A program made the translations under genes and the position numbers. From the IMG/VR virus record IMGVR_UViG_3300033698_000020, positions 1 through 40,615 of that record: a stretch of 40,615 nucleotides of DNA, one strand, 5' to 3'. Shown here in pieces: positions 16,145 through 23,974 of this stretch (position 1 is its first letter; the number at the start of each line of letters is the position of its first letter). The notes under the pieces were generated by a model, which saw nothing but the letters and a program-made list of their open reading frames with translations, was not told where the DNA came from and ran no database searches. This stretch comes from a virus.

Positions 16145-18195
16145 CAGTTTCTCCGGGCAAGATCAGCAAAGCTGCGCTTGCGGCCTTCTGGCTTGGAAAT
16201 GGTGACCTTCGCGCCGGCGCTGGAGGCCTTCGCGGGCTCTGCTTTATCGTCGGTACGTTTGGCTGGTTCAGGAACCGAAGGCGCCAGCAGGTCGCCCTGC
16301 TTCAACTGGGCCTCCAGGGCGTCCCATTGGGCCGGCTTCTTGATGTGGGCTTTCACGGTTCTGGCCGCATGCAGGGCGTAGACTTCGCAGTCCAGGCCCT
16401 CATTTCGTACGCCGGATTTGAGCTGCCACACCTTGCGGCCACCCCGTTGCCGGGACGGCGCTTTGATTTCGCTGGTTATCTGGGTGTAGTAGTCAGACCG
16501 AACGCCGTTGTACCAGTGCATCCGGCCCGGGCCGTTGCCGGTGAGTTTCAGCCGGGCGTCGATCAGATCCTTGGCTTTGTGGGTACCAACGATGAACACC
16601 GGCAGGCCGTACTTGGCGGCCTTGGTGGCCCTGTTGTTGGTGTCCACCTTCTTGGCCGGGGTCACGATCTCCCGGTTGATGTTCATGGACTCACCCTTGA
16701 TGGCCATGACCTTCACACCCCGATTCCGGCGGGTGCGCACGTAGTGGTAAACCGCGTCGTTGGTGCTGCCATCCGATGAGTCAAAGCTGGCCGCTGTAAC
16801 GTGCACATTGAATCCCAGTTCGTGCTGGTAGCTGCCGAACACGTAGCTATCCAGCTCCTCCCATACCGGGTCTGTCTTGTCCATGCAGCTGGTTGCAGCG
16901 GCGATCTCGCCCCAGTAAACGAGCCAGCTTTCCTCTCCCCGGCCCCACGCTCGAACGATGATGGCGAGCCGGTCGTGCTGTACGTCCACGCCGATCGTCA
17001 GCATCAGCCCGCCGGCGGGCACGGTCATTTCCTGGTATTCCTTCGCCCGTTGCTCCAGGTCTTCCGTGCTCGGGGCATCGGTGCGGTATTCGTAGGCCAG
17101 GCCAAGGCAGCTGTTCTCGAAAACGATCATCTCGCTTTCGTCGCCACTCTCCAGCGCGTGCCGGGCTTCCAGGTATCGCTCTACCAGCATGGCCAGTTTC
17201 GAGCCCGGGAAAGGCGAATACAGCTCGTTGATGTAGAACCCGGCCACGCCCCTGAAAGGCTTTTCCGCTATCCATTTGCCCTTTCGGACGTTGCGGTTTT
17301 TGTCCACATCCCGCCAGGGAACGCCACAATGCGGGCACACGTAGCGGGCGGTGTTGGTCTGGGCCCGGCCGTATACCTCGTCTTCTGTCTCGGCTTCGTT
17401 ATCCCAGATCACGTTGTCCCAGTGCAGAACGTGGCTGTCGCCACACTCGTGGCAAGGCACGTGGAACTTGCGCCGGTCGCTGGCTAGGTAGGCCTTTTCA
17501 ACTCGGCTCAGGCCCTTCACTGAGGGCGTGCCGCCGAAGATCACCTTTCGGTATTCGTAGGTTTTGGCCCGCTCCTCGAGGAGCTTGACCGAATCGCCCT
17601 GCCCTTTAACGTTGGTGTTGCAGTCGTCTGGTTCCTCAACACAGACCACCGGGGCCGACAGGGACTTCACGTTGTCCGGTGCGTTGGATGCCACCAGGGC
17701 CAGAAACCCGCCCGGGAACTTCTTGAAGTCGGTCCGGTTGCCCGTGGTGCGGGAGGTGGTCACATCCACCAGCGGGCGGAGTACTTCCGTGGCCTCCACC
17801 ATGGGCACAAACTTCTGATCCAGATACTTCCGGATCGTCTTGTCCTTTGGGAAGAGCAGCACCACCGGGCAAGGATCGTTGTGGATCCTGCGCCCCAGAT
17901 AGTTGTTCCACACGCCATCTGTCCAGGCCACCTGGGCAGACTTCATGCACACCACTTCTTTCGTGGCAGGATCATCCAGCGCATCGAGCATACCGGGCAC
18001 CCACGGGGTGAGATCCGTGGAGTACTTGCCCGGCATCGGGCTGCTTTCCTGAGCCAGGTACCGGAACCGGTTGGCCCAGTCAGTCGAGCTGATCTTCTCC
18101 GGCGGCTGAAACTTCGCCAGCGCCTGAGCGATCACCCGGTCCAGGTTGGCTACCAAGCGATGCCAATTGTCTGAGGATCGATCGAGAATGCTCAT
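16144..18195 (-). CDS. terL: terminase large subunit (GpA family)
   Basis: 683 residues. Motifs of lambda GpA-type terminases: STDWANRFRYLAQESSPMPGKY near residues 37-58 (quoted in part), ATPase P-loop-like KSAQVAWTDG at 85-94, Walker-B-like VVCVEEPDD, a zinc-binding pair CHEC/CPHC, and nuclease-region IGVDVQHDRLAIIVRAWGRG. The enzyme cuts concatemers at cos and pumps DNA into the prohead. The acidic pair in the Walker-B-like segment is EE rather than the more usual DE. The first 116 bp overlap the end of the small-subunit gene in another frame. Confidence 0.96.
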   Translation of the reverse strand: MSILDRSSDNWHRLVANLDRVIAQALAKFQPPEKISSTDWANRFRYLAQESSPMPGKYSTDLTPWVPGMLDALDDPATKEVVCMKSAQVAWTDGVWNNYLGRRIHNDPCPVVLLFPKDKTIRKYLDQKFVPMVEATEVLRPLVDVTTSRTTGNRTDFKKFPGGFLALVASNAPDNVKSLSAPVVCVEEPDDCNTNVKGQGDSVKLLEERAKTYEYRKVIFGGTPSVKGLSRVEKAYLASDRRKFHVPCHECGDSHVLHWDNVIWDNEAETEDEVYGRAQTNTARYVCPHCGVPWRDVDKNRNVRKGKWIAEKPFRGVAGFYINELYSPFPGSKLAMLVERYLEARHALESGDESEMIVFENSCLGLAYEYRTDAPSTEDLEQRAKEYQEMTVPAGGLMLTIGVDVQHDRLAIIVRAWGRGEESWLVYWGEIAAATSCMDKTDPVWEELDSYVFGSYQHELGFNVHVTAASFDSSDGSTNDAVYHYVRTRRNRGVKVMAIKGESMNINREIVTPAKKVDTNNRATKAAKYGLPVFIVGTHKAKDLIDARLKLTGNGPGRMHWYNGVRSDYYTQITSEIKAPSRQRGGRKVWQLKSGVRNEGLDCEVYALHAARTVKAHIKKPAQWDALEAQLKQGDLLAPSVPEPAKRTDDKAEPAKASSAGAKVTISKPEGRKRSFADLARRN

Positions 18196-18607
18196 TCAGT
18201 AGCTCGATATCGAGATCGATGTCATACATCGTGTCGATCTCGGTTTTGAGTTTGGGGCTGCCCGTCAGAACACCTGTTCTGATAGCCAACACCACCTGTT
18301 CCAATCGAGCCCCGATCAGTTCACCTGGTACTAATTCTTCAAGATCCTTTGCCAGCGCCAGCTCTTCGCGGTCGCCTTTGATGCGTTCCAGACGCTCACG
18401 GGAGGATTCATGGCGGGCGCCAGATACGGCGCGCGCCACCAGCCACTCGTGAACATCCTGTGAATCGTATTCGTTGGCCTGCCCCCGGGAGCCGGAGAAC
18501 GCCACCGGAAAAGAAGGGTCCTTCTGGTACGCCGTAAAGCTGCGTTCCGAGATCCCGAAGATCTCAGCCAGCTCGCGTTTGTTAACCCGCTTACCCATCT
18601 TCGTCAC
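18080..18607 (-). CDS. terS: terminase small subunit (Nu1-like)
   Basis: 175 residues from GTG at 18607; the ATG at 18598 is an alternative and neither has a strong ribosome site. An N-terminal winged-helix/HTH motif (VNKRELAEIFGISERSFTAYQ) is the DNA-binding domain that recognises cosB in lambda Nu1. The central helix ESSRERLERIKGDREELALAKD and LEQVVLAIRTGVL form the dimer/TerL-contact part. The gene starts about 140 bp after the predicted cosN cut, as in lambda. The last 38 residues overlap the terminase large subunit gene and have low-complexity G/S/E content. Confidence 0.88.
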   Translation of the reverse strand: MTKMGKRVNKRELAEIFGISERSFTAYQKDPSFPVAFSGSRGQANEYDSQDVHEWLVARAVSGARHESSRERLERIKGDREELALAKDLEELVPGELIGARLEQVVLAIRTGVLTGSPKLKTEIDTMYDIDLDIELLNEHSRSILRQLASLGSQPGPGDRSGAGEVSAAGEDQLD

Positions 18608-18683
18608 CAGAAAGTGATCCGAAATCGCTTCCGCAAACTGTTAATGTTTGCCAGATCGCGAACAAGCAACTTTGAACACCTCG

Positions 18684-18790
18684 TAAACCCCTGATATTAA
18701 ACAAAGGAAGGAAGGCCAAGTACCTCTGAGGTGTACGAAAATTCCGCGTCTGCGCCGCCCTCGTTGGGCCCACTGCTCCAGAAGGACCCG
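18684..18790 (-). other. cos: lambda-like cos site (cosQ, cosN, IHF site)
   Basis: On the minus strand, in order: GGGTCCTTC at 18789-18781 (lambda cosQ is GGGTCCTTT), then 29 bp from the start of that motif GGGCGGCGCAGACGCGG at 18760-18744 (lambda cosN is GGGCGGCGACCTCGCGG), followed by AATTTTCG (lambda GTTTTCG), then TATCAGGGGTTTA at 18696-18684, which fits the IHF consensus WATCARNNNNTTR. In lambda the cosQ-to-cosN distance is 30 bp and an IHF site lies in cosB. By analogy the 12-nt 5' overhang is 18749-18760. The lambda comparison is from memory. The site lies between a fibre-region gene and terS, the expected place. Confidence 0.85.
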
Positions 18791-18798
18791 TTCCCATC

Positions 18799-19098
18799 TC
18801 AGTCCCTCACATGCACATCGAGAGACTCGGAAAGACCCGGCCCGACGATCACCAGACCGTCTTCATAGATTGAGCTGAACACAACAACCTTGCCTTCATA
18901 GTTGCCGTAGGGAAGATTCAGATCTCCGAGAACCGCAGACACGTCATTGCCCGATATCTGCGCCTCAACCTCTGCCCCTTCCACCACAATCTTTGCCGAG
19001 GTAAAGCCAGCGGACTGGAGGGTCCAGCCCTCGTCGCCAGTCTTGGCAACGGTGAACGTCTCTACGTTGTCATACCCCCTGAACGCCATGACTCGCAT
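18799..19098 (-). CDS. small virion-region protein, function unknown
   Basis: 99 residues, beta-rich (TFTVAKTGDEGWTLQSAGFTSAKIVVEG, quoted across two strands; LPYGNYEGKVVVFSS). Looks like an immunoglobulin-like or small beta-sandwich protein. It is the last gene before cos and starts 3 bp after the previous stop, so it belongs with the fibre-region genes. The ATG at 19086 (MAFRGYD) is an alternative start. Function unknown. Confidence 0.65.
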   Translation of the reverse strand: MRVMAFRGYDNVETFTVAKTGDEGWTLQSAGFTSAKIVVEGAEVEAQISGNDVSAVLGDLNLPYGNYEGKVVVFSSIYEDGLVIVGPGLSESLDVHVRD

Positions 19099-19101
19099 GG
19101 C

Positions 19102-19500
19102 TTATACCGGTGTCACTTCACGGATGTAGAACACCACGGCGGGGATGTTCAGCGTATCCCCGGTCTGGTTCGTAATATCGCGGTCCGTTACATCCTGCAC
19201 CAGGTACACGGTTTGACCCACCGAATCGTAGACTGCAACCGCAATGTCATCAGTGGCAGCAGCGGTACCGGAGGGATCAATGCCGCTTTTGCCGTTGATC
19301 GTTACCTGCAGGTCCTCGCCGGAAGCGGTGAAGTTCCAGTCACCGCTGGCCAGGGTATCCTCGGCAATGATCTTGCCCTGGAACGCGGCAAACGTATCCG
19401 CTTTAACCGGGTTGACCACTAGGGCGATCTTGTCGGCATTTTGCTGGGCACGATCTGGCCCGTACCGCTTGAAATCGGCATGAGAAAAGTTGGTAGGCAT
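19102..19500 (-). CDS. virion-region protein, function unknown
   Basis: 132 residues, MPTNFSHADFKRYGPDRAQQ then beta strands (LQVTINGKSGIDPSG, AVAVYDSVGQTVYLVQDVTDR). No recognised domain or signal peptide. GGAGACACCC precedes its ATG. Grouped with the fibre-like genes at 18.8-22.0 kb; a structural or fibre-accessory role is inferred from this. Confidence 0.65.
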   Translation of the reverse strand: MPTNFSHADFKRYGPDRAQQNADKIALVVNPVKADTFAAFQGKIIAEDTLASGDWNFTASGEDLQVTINGKSGIDPSGTAAATDDIAVAVYDSVGQTVYLVQDVTDRDITNQTGDTLNIPAVVFYIREVTPV

Positions 19501-19511
19501 GGGTGTCTCCG

Positions 19512-20948
19512 TCAGTGAACGCTGTGCTTAAACTGCATGGTGTAAGTGGGGGTAGTGCGCCGGACAGTGAATCCCGTGGTTGTCCGCGAAACCGTGAGCT
19601 CACGGGGATCAAGGAACATGGCCGAGCCAACGATGTCCGCGATCTCTGCCTCAGTGAGTTGTTCCGCCTGGCTGGCAGTAATCACCAGTGTCGCTGCTGT
19701 TACCACCAGGTTAGCGTTGGTGCCCTGCTCTACCGCAGTGCCATCGACAAGCGCCAACAGCGTGACGGAAGCTGTGTCAGAGTTGGTCGACTGCTCAAGC
19801 GTCACCACCTGAAGGCCAGTACCATCCAGAACCTCAAGCGCCTCAACCTGCGCCAGCTGCTCAGCCGTGACCGCCATCAAGGTGTAGTCGGCGGCAACCT
19901 GTACTGCCAAAGCCTGAGTTCGGGATTGGCCAGTCACAGCCTCCAGAAGCGCTGACTGGCTGGCACTAACCGGCTCAGCCTGCAACAGCTGCTCCACCAC
20001 CGCGACAGTAAGAGCGTCGGGCTGGACAATGGAGACATCCAGAGCCTCTGCACTGGCCAGCTGCTGAGCTTCGACGCTACCCAGCAATGCCGAGAGTGCC
20101 AGGCTTGCTTGTTGCGACTGGCTGATCTGTTGCGATTCAACACCAGAAGCCATGGCGATCTGACTAACTGAAGCGATCTCTGAGTTAGCGGACTGACTGA
20201 GGATCACGGCGTCAACAGCCGAAACCTGAGCAGCAGCTACTGCCTCTGCCTGGGTGTGCTGCTGGATCGGTGCCAGGGTGAGGGTTATTTCATCGCCACC
20301 CGGAGCAACGGGCCCTGTAGGTGCTGGGTCACCGTTTGTGCCTACTGCAATGGAGTGAATGCTAACCGTAGGGGCGCTTAAACTGCCGAAGAGTACGCTA
20401 ACACCGACAAACCCACTAACCGCCAACGGAGATGCGTCTGTGTATGAAATCTGAGGGGCCGCCGGCCTGGTGTCTCCTGATAGCCAGAAGCGAACCTCAA
20501 ACAACCCACCGTCGCGGATAATCTCGATGTATTCGGTTATCGGTATCCCAGTCAGGCCGCTAGTGCTGGCAAGGGTCGAATCCGAACCGGAGTTATATTT
20601 GCTCAGCCTAAACCCTGGCTCTCCCCATACCACATAACCCGTTCTGGTGGAGGTAGTGCCTGACCCACTTAGCAGTGGCCCGACGATCTGCTTTTCGTTG
20701 GTGGTGTTTGATGATATGTGCGTCGCCAGTATCCGAACGGTCGTACGACCCTCGGTTACTGGCGTTGCCAGCTTAAAAGCCGTCCGGGTATACCCGGCCT
20801 GCGCGGCAGTAACCTCAATGCTTTTGTCGGTGGCGCTTAGAGGGTTGCCAGATATTATGTCAAGCGATATACCGCCCCAAACCGTTTGATACTCAGCTGG
20901 CACAACCCCAACCGTGGCATCTCTGAAGTCGTCAAAATACTCAGCCAT
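19512..20948 (-). CDS. tail fibre-like protein with jelly-roll N-terminus and about 22-residue repeats
   Basis: 478 residues. Residues 1-210 look like a jelly roll of the LamG or glucanase-like type (FDDFRDATVGVVP, YIEIIRDGGLFEVRFWLSGD). A flexible GDPAPTGPVAPGG linker follows. Residues about 225-440 hold nine to ten degenerate units of roughly 22 residues, each with a Q-rich turn, A-E, and alternating hydrophobics: for example VEQLLQAEPVSASQSALLEAV, AEQLAQVEALEVLDGTGLQVV, VEQGTNANLVVTAATLVITA. This fits a beta-solenoid or repeated strand-turn shaft. The ATG overlaps the stop of the gene before it. Host-contact fibre is the best interpretation. Confidence 0.7.
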   Translation of the reverse strand: MAEYFDDFRDATVGVVPAEYQTVWGGISLDIISGNPLSATDKSIEVTAAQAGYTRTAFKLATPVTEGRTTVRILATHISSNTTNEKQIVGPLLSGSGTTSTRTGYVVWGEPGFRLSKYNSGSDSTLASTSGLTGIPITEYIEIIRDGGLFEVRFWLSGDTRPAAPQISYTDASPLAVSGFVGVSVLFGSLSAPTVSIHSIAVGTNGDPAPTGPVAPGGDEITLTLAPIQQHTQAEAVAAAQVSAVDAVILSQSANSEIASVSQIAMASGVESQQISQSQQASLALSALLGSVEAQQLASAEALDVSIVQPDALTVAVVEQLLQAEPVSASQSALLEAVTGQSRTQALAVQVAADYTLMAVTAEQLAQVEALEVLDGTGLQVVTLEQSTNSDTASVTLLALVDGTAVEQGTNANLVVTAATLVITASQAEQLTEAEIADIVGSAMFLDPRELTVSRTTTGFTVRRTTPTYTMQFKHSVH

Positions 20949-21220
20949 CAGCTACCCCCAATCCGCCCACGCGGGCGGTCAGAATAGCCAGCAGCAGCAA
21001 GAACATCCGAAACAGCATGCGACGCCGTATTAACGCCCGAAACAGATTCAGGAGTCCGCACAGCGGCATAGACCACTCCACCGATCTCCCCGTACCAAGC
21101 ACACCAGCCGGCACCCGGAATCACACCGGGAGTTTGACCACCAAGCTCAGCATCAGGCACGGCCTCAGTCACATACCAATATCCGCCGTCAGCCAGCTCT
21201 GGCGGAGTGAGTAGGTTCAT
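20948..21220 (-). CDS. small fibre-region protein, function unknown
   Basis: 90 residues from the ATG at 21220, which overlaps the upstream stop (ATGA); the longer reading to 21253 would run into that gene. Sequence MNLLTPPELADGGYWYVTEA, GVIPGAGWCAWYGEIGGVVYAAVRTPE. Aromatic- and glycine-rich, no known domain. May be an accessory of the adjacent carbohydrate-binding-like protein. Confidence 0.6.
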   Translation of the reverse strand: MNLLTPPELADGGYWYVTEAVPDAELGGQTPGVIPGAGWCAWYGEIGGVVYAAVRTPESVSGVNTASHAVSDVLAAAGYSDRPRGRIGGS

Positions 21221-21618
21221 ACCTGCACCCACCCATAGGCGCCGGGCTCCCACACATTGCTGCCTACACTCACTTCCCAGATCGCTCCGTTGTGGCGGAC
21301 CCTTGTGGGATTACCGAACACGTCAGTAAGCGGGTAAGCATTCTGCCCGCCGAGAGGCTGTATCCAGTCCGGAATAACGTCATCCGGCTCCGGCTCATGC
21401 TCTCGAACGATTCCGAACCGGTCGATGTGCCACTGCCTGTCCTTCAAAAGCGTTCCATCAGCTTGCTCAGTGAACACGCCGCAGTGGCTGGTACGCTCCC
21501 CGGGTTGACCAATCCGCGACACACTGGAGTTAACCGCCACGGACTTCGCCTGGTCATAGATATGGTCAGCGTCTGCCTTATTGGCAAAAGTCGCGTGAAT
21601 CAAAACAACGTGCGGCAT
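21217..21618 (-). CDS. carbohydrate-binding-like fibre protein (CBM5/12-like C-terminus)
   Basis: 133 residues. The C-terminus VRHNGAIWEVSVGSNVWEPG and AYGWVQV has the aromatic pattern of chitin-binding CBM5/12 modules, where surface tryptophans stack on sugar rings. Such modules occur at the ends of phage fibres. The N-terminal 70 residues (ATFANKADADHIYDQAKSVA) are a separate small domain without a family. Position in the fibre region supports a host-surface role. Confidence 0.65.
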   Translation of the reverse strand: MPHVVLIHATFANKADADHIYDQAKSVAVNSSVSRIGQPGERTSHCGVFTEQADGTLLKDRQWHIDRFGIVREHEPEPDDVIPDWIQPLGGQNAYPLTDVFGNPTRVRHNGAIWEVSVGSNVWEPGAYGWVQV

Positions 21619-21664
21619 TAAAACACTCTCCTAAACAGGGCCACCAACTGCCTGAACCACTTAA

Positions 21665-21991
21665 TCAGGCGACCCTTAATTCCAAAGGGGCGTTTGGGAT
21701 TTGCTCCGAGATAGCGAACTCAACCGGGTTTGACCAGTCCGAAACGCGCTCTGGGTCTTCCTTCGCGAACGTCCGCAGCACAACCTCATAGGTGCCGTAA
21801 TCAAGGCCAAGCCCGCCAATGGGTGCTTCATAGCCGGTACCAGTCTGCAGTTGGGCCGGCACAACCATGAGCGGCGTGATATTGCCATCAGCCACAAGCC
21901 CAACTTCGTATTCCAGGGCGTAGGTGATGGGGGTTCCGTCCACGTTGGTCGTGGGGCCCTTCCAGCTCAGGATCGTTGGATTGACTTTCAT
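21665..21991 (-). CDS. fibronectin type III-like virion protein
   Basis: 108 residues, with the strand order of an FnIII/Ig-like module: ILSWKGPTTNVDGTPITYAL at the start (the tryptophan expected in strand B), YEAPIGGLGLDYGTYEVVLRTFA in the middle, and SDWSNPVEFAI at the end, matching the WS-like motif of FnIII domains. Such domains decorate phage tails and aid attachment. First of the fibre-region genes in transcription order; GAGGTCATCTGAACG precedes the ATG. Confidence 0.65.
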   Translation of the reverse strand: MKVNPTILSWKGPTTNVDGTPITYALEYEVGLVADGNITPLMVVPAQLQTGTGYEAPIGGLGLDYGTYEVVLRTFAKEDPERVSDWSNPVEFAISEQIPNAPLELRVA

Positions 21992-22020
21992 CGTTCAGAT
22001 GACCTCGTTTGGTATGCAGT

Positions 22021-22176
22021 TCAGGGCCAGGCTGAAAAATGCGTTACCAGGTAAAGGCCCGTGATCATAAAGGCGATCAAGTTCGCCATAAGCGCAATGA
22101 CAATCCGGTAAACCGGCCAGTGAACAGGGATCGAAAGAAGGATCGCTACGTGGATGGCCAGCGCGATCAGGACCAC
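22021..22176 (-). CDS. small two-helix membrane protein
   Basis: 51 residues from a GTG start at 22176, overlapping the Rz1-like stop by one base (TAGTG), with GAGG ten bases upstream. Two membrane helices: VVLIALAIHVAILLSIPVHW and VIALMANLIAFMITGLYLV, with a short VYR turn. It lies at the end of the lysis cassette, so a holin, antiholin or other lysis-timing role is possible. Small but the hydrophobic pattern, overlap start and lack of any other gene in this stretch support it. Confidence 0.6.
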   Translation of the reverse strand: MVLIALAIHVAILLSIPVHWPVYRIVIALMANLIAFMITGLYLVTHFSAWP

Positions 22177-22448
22177 TACCGAGAAACCTCGTGATCAATC
22201 GGGCGCTCATCCCAAGCCCGGATATCGTCTTTGTCGCCTTCGCAGGCGGTAGCAACCTTCTTCAGCTGCTCAGCCCACACCGGGCACCAATCAATCCGCC
22301 TCGGTGGAGCTGGCAGGGTTCGCCGCACCAGGTAATCCGCCGGCACGCGTTTCTTCACGTACTCGGTCCGGGTCAGCCACTGTGCCGGCCCGCATCCGCT
22401 CAAAAACAGCATCAGGCCACACATACTCAGGGCCACTACAAGGCGCAT
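22176..22448 (-). CDS. outer-membrane spanin lipoprotein (Rz1-like)
   Basis: 90 residues. MRLVVALSMCGLMLFLSGC is a lipoprotein signal with LSGC lipobox. The mature part contains a proline-rich stretch (LPAPPRRIDWCP). It starts inside the Rz-like gene in another frame and ends beyond it, the usual embedded or overlapped Rz/Rz1 design. With Rz it fuses inner and outer membranes in the last step of lysis of a Gram-negative cell. Confidence 0.8.
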   Translation of the reverse strand: MRLVVALSMCGLMLFLSGCGPAQWLTRTEYVKKRVPADYLVRRTLPAPPRRIDWCPVWAEQLKKVATACEGDKDDIRAWDERPIDHEVSR

Positions 22449-22761
22449 CTTTCACCAGTTCCTTCAGCTCAGCCTCAGCAGCGGCCAGCTGGTCGTTGAG
22501 GAATTGCTCACGCTCGGAGCGGATCACAGCCTGCTGATCGCGCCAGGCAATGTCTGCCTCAAGGCGAGCAATTTGGTTCAGGTTTTCCTGATTGGTCACC
22601 TTGGCCTGCTCCATGGCCTGGGTGAGCGTGCTGTTTTCCTCCAGCAGCTGCTCGCGATCGCTCCACAACCACCAGAAAGCACCAGCCACCACAACCACCA
22701 GCGTCCCGATAATCGGTACCAGGTACGGCGCCAGCTTTGCCTTGGCCGCTTCCAGAATCAC
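22291..22761 (-). CDS. inner-membrane spanin (Rz-like)
   Basis: 156 residues. One N-terminal membrane helix (YLVPIIGTLVVVVAGAFWWLW), then a periplasmic coiled coil from about residue 33 to 100 (EQLLEENSTLTQAMEQAKVT and following). This N-in, C-out layout with coiled coil is typical of Rz. Overlaps the holin-like gene by ATGA and carries the Rz1-like start internally. Confidence 0.8.
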   Translation of the reverse strand: MILEAAKAKLAPYLVPIIGTLVVVVAGAFWWLWSDREQLLEENSTLTQAMEQAKVTNQENLNQIARLEADIAWRDQQAVIRSEREQFLNDQLAAAEAELKELVKDAPCSGPEYVWPDAVFERMRAGTVADPDRVREETRAGGLPGAANPASSTEAD

Positions 22762-23003
22762 TGCTTCACCTTCCCTGCCCAGGCTTCAGCAATGTTGTTG
22801 CCGAAGTAGCTCACGATCAGCGTCACGCACACGCCGTAAGACCAGCCGATCACAGCGGCCATGGCTACCAACGTGCCCGGCTTCCAAAGCTCAACCGCAG
22901 ACCACAGAAAGGTCTGAACGAAGGCCCACCACATACCCGCGTAATAACCACGGCGCCGGTGCTTCCACCAGCGGTTGGGATCTGGGTGGCTATCATCCGG
23001 CAT
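22758..23003 (-). CDS. holin candidate with two membrane segments
   Basis: 81 residues. N-terminal charged segment (PNRWWKHRRRGYYAG), then two hydrophobic stretches, about 22-42 (AGMWWAFVQTFLWSAVELW) and 45-67 (TLVAMAAVIGWSYGVCVTLIV), and a short polar C-terminus. Size and topology fit a class II holin, which opens the inner membrane so that the endolysin can reach the wall. It starts at the stop of the preceding gene (TAATG) and is followed by the spanin pair. The assignment is from topology and context only. Confidence 0.65.
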   Translation of the reverse strand: MPDDSHPDPNRWWKHRRRGYYAGMWWAFVQTFLWSAVELWKPGTLVAMAAVIGWSYGVCVTLIVSYFGNNIAEAWAGKVKQ

Positions 23004-23383
23004 TACCGCCGCTCCTCGTCACTCATCCGCCGCTTCAGAAGCTCCAGCTCAGCCTTTAGCGCTGCCATCTTCGCGTTGCACTCTGCCCGCTCCCGGCGTA
23101 ACTCTGTCGCGTGCTGGTTGGCCTGGGCCTTCAGGGCGATATCCAGATCACCCACCAGGGCATTCAACCGGCTCACCTCGTCAACCAGATGCTGAATCAG
23201 CGCGTTTTCACGCTGGGCCAGGTTCTCATCCCGGGCGATCTTGCCCCGGCTCTTAATCCCGAACAGCCCAACCACCAGGTAACACATGGTCATGAAGGCG
23301 CCGCCGATAACGGCCCAAACGCCTCCACCTTCACTGAAGCTGCTCACTATTGAACTGAAGGGCATCCGATCATTCCGGGTCAT
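23003..23383 (-). CDS. membrane-anchored coiled-coil protein of the lysis cassette
   Basis: 126 residues from ATG 23383; ATG 23365 (MPFSSIV) is equally possible and neither has a strong ribosome site. One membrane segment (GGGVWAVIGGAFMTMCYLVVGLF), then a coiled coil to the C-terminus with R/E/L/K heptads (ELELLKRRMSDEERR). The layout resembles small phage proteins next to holins. It may be a second holin, an antiholin or a spanin-like protein; I cannot choose. Confidence 0.6.
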   Translation of the reverse strand: MTRNDRMPFSSIVSSFSEGGGVWAVIGGAFMTMCYLVVGLFGIKSRGKIARDENLAQRENALIQHLVDEVSRLNALVGDLDIALKAQANQHATELRRERAECNAKMAALKAELELLKRRMSDEERR

Positions 23384-23409
23384 GTGGGCTCGGGGTTTGG
23401 GATGGGAGA

Positions 23410-23931
23410 TCAAATCAGCGATCGGGCCAGGTCATAGCAGGCGAACAACCTGCGCATCCAACCCAGCCCGTAAATATCATCCAGGTGATCAAGCAGCGCA
23501 TAATCATGGCCCCGGTGTGATGCGAACTCCCGGGCCAGCTTGCCGGAATCACAGTTATTGGCAGCGGCAATGGTTACCGGGCCGATCTTGCCATCCACGT
23601 AGGCGCCTGCAGCCTTCTGCAGGAACGTAATGGCATCCTCCGGGCCCTGGTTTACCGCAGCATCGAACACCTGCACCGCAACCGCCGCAGGCAAATCCGA
23701 GCAGCGGCAAACGTCCCAGTAATCCGCCTTATAGATAAAGCGAACGTTCTCATGGTGCAGATCAGAGACCGATTTCGGCAGGCCCGCATCCGGCCACTTC
23801 CAACGGGCCCGGTCCAGCGAGTCCTGAGTAATGCCAAAGTTGGTATGGCCGCCAGGGTCACGCGGATCGTTAACCTCGCCACCTTCCCAGCTGAGAACGT
23901 GGGTCAGGCCCATATCGAAAGCGCCCTGCAT
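23410..23931 (-). CDS. endolysin, GH108 family muramidase
   Basis: 173 residues from ATG 23931, chosen because GGAGG stands six bases before it; longer readings would begin inside terminator sequence. Motif SWEGGEVNDPRDPGGHTNFG at 14-33 is the GH108 active site, with Glu16 the likely acid. The C-terminal segment AYVDGKIGPVTIAAAN is the peptidoglycan-binding PG_binding_3 pattern. No signal peptide, so it needs a holin. It cuts beta-1,4 bonds in peptidoglycan. First gene after the late promoter and its terminators. Confidence 0.93.
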   Translation of the reverse strand: MQGAFDMGLTHVLSWEGGEVNDPRDPGGHTNFGITQDSLDRARWKWPDAGLPKSVSDLHHENVRFIYKADYWDVCRCSDLPAAVAVQVFDAAVNQGPEDAITFLQKAAGAYVDGKIGPVTIAAANNCDSGKLAREFASHRGHDYALLDHLDDIYGLGWMRRLFACYDLARSLI

Positions 23932-23944
23932 GTGCGGCCTCCAG

Positions 23945-23974
23945 AAATAAAACAGCCCGAGCCGAAGCCCGGGC
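23945..23974 (-). terminator. UUCG-tetraloop terminator just before the endolysin
   Basis: Minus strand GCCCGGGC, loop TTCG, GCTCGGGC (8 bp with one G-T pair), then TGTTTTATTT. The very stable UUCG loop and T-rich tail make an efficient intrinsic terminator. It lies 14 bp before the endolysin start and would silence lysis genes unless polymerase is modified by Q. Confidence 0.8.

Noticed and set aside
18591-18797. Minus-strand frame of 68 codons beginning MGTGPSGAVG across the cos region
   Set aside because: Covers cosQ, cosN and the IHF site, has no ribosome site, and reads as low-quality protein; the DNA signals explain its conservation better.
21995-22255. Minus-strand 86-codon frame overlapping the Rz1-like end
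   Set aside because: Proline/cysteine-rich shadow; the other frame encodes a clear two-helix membrane protein with coupled start.
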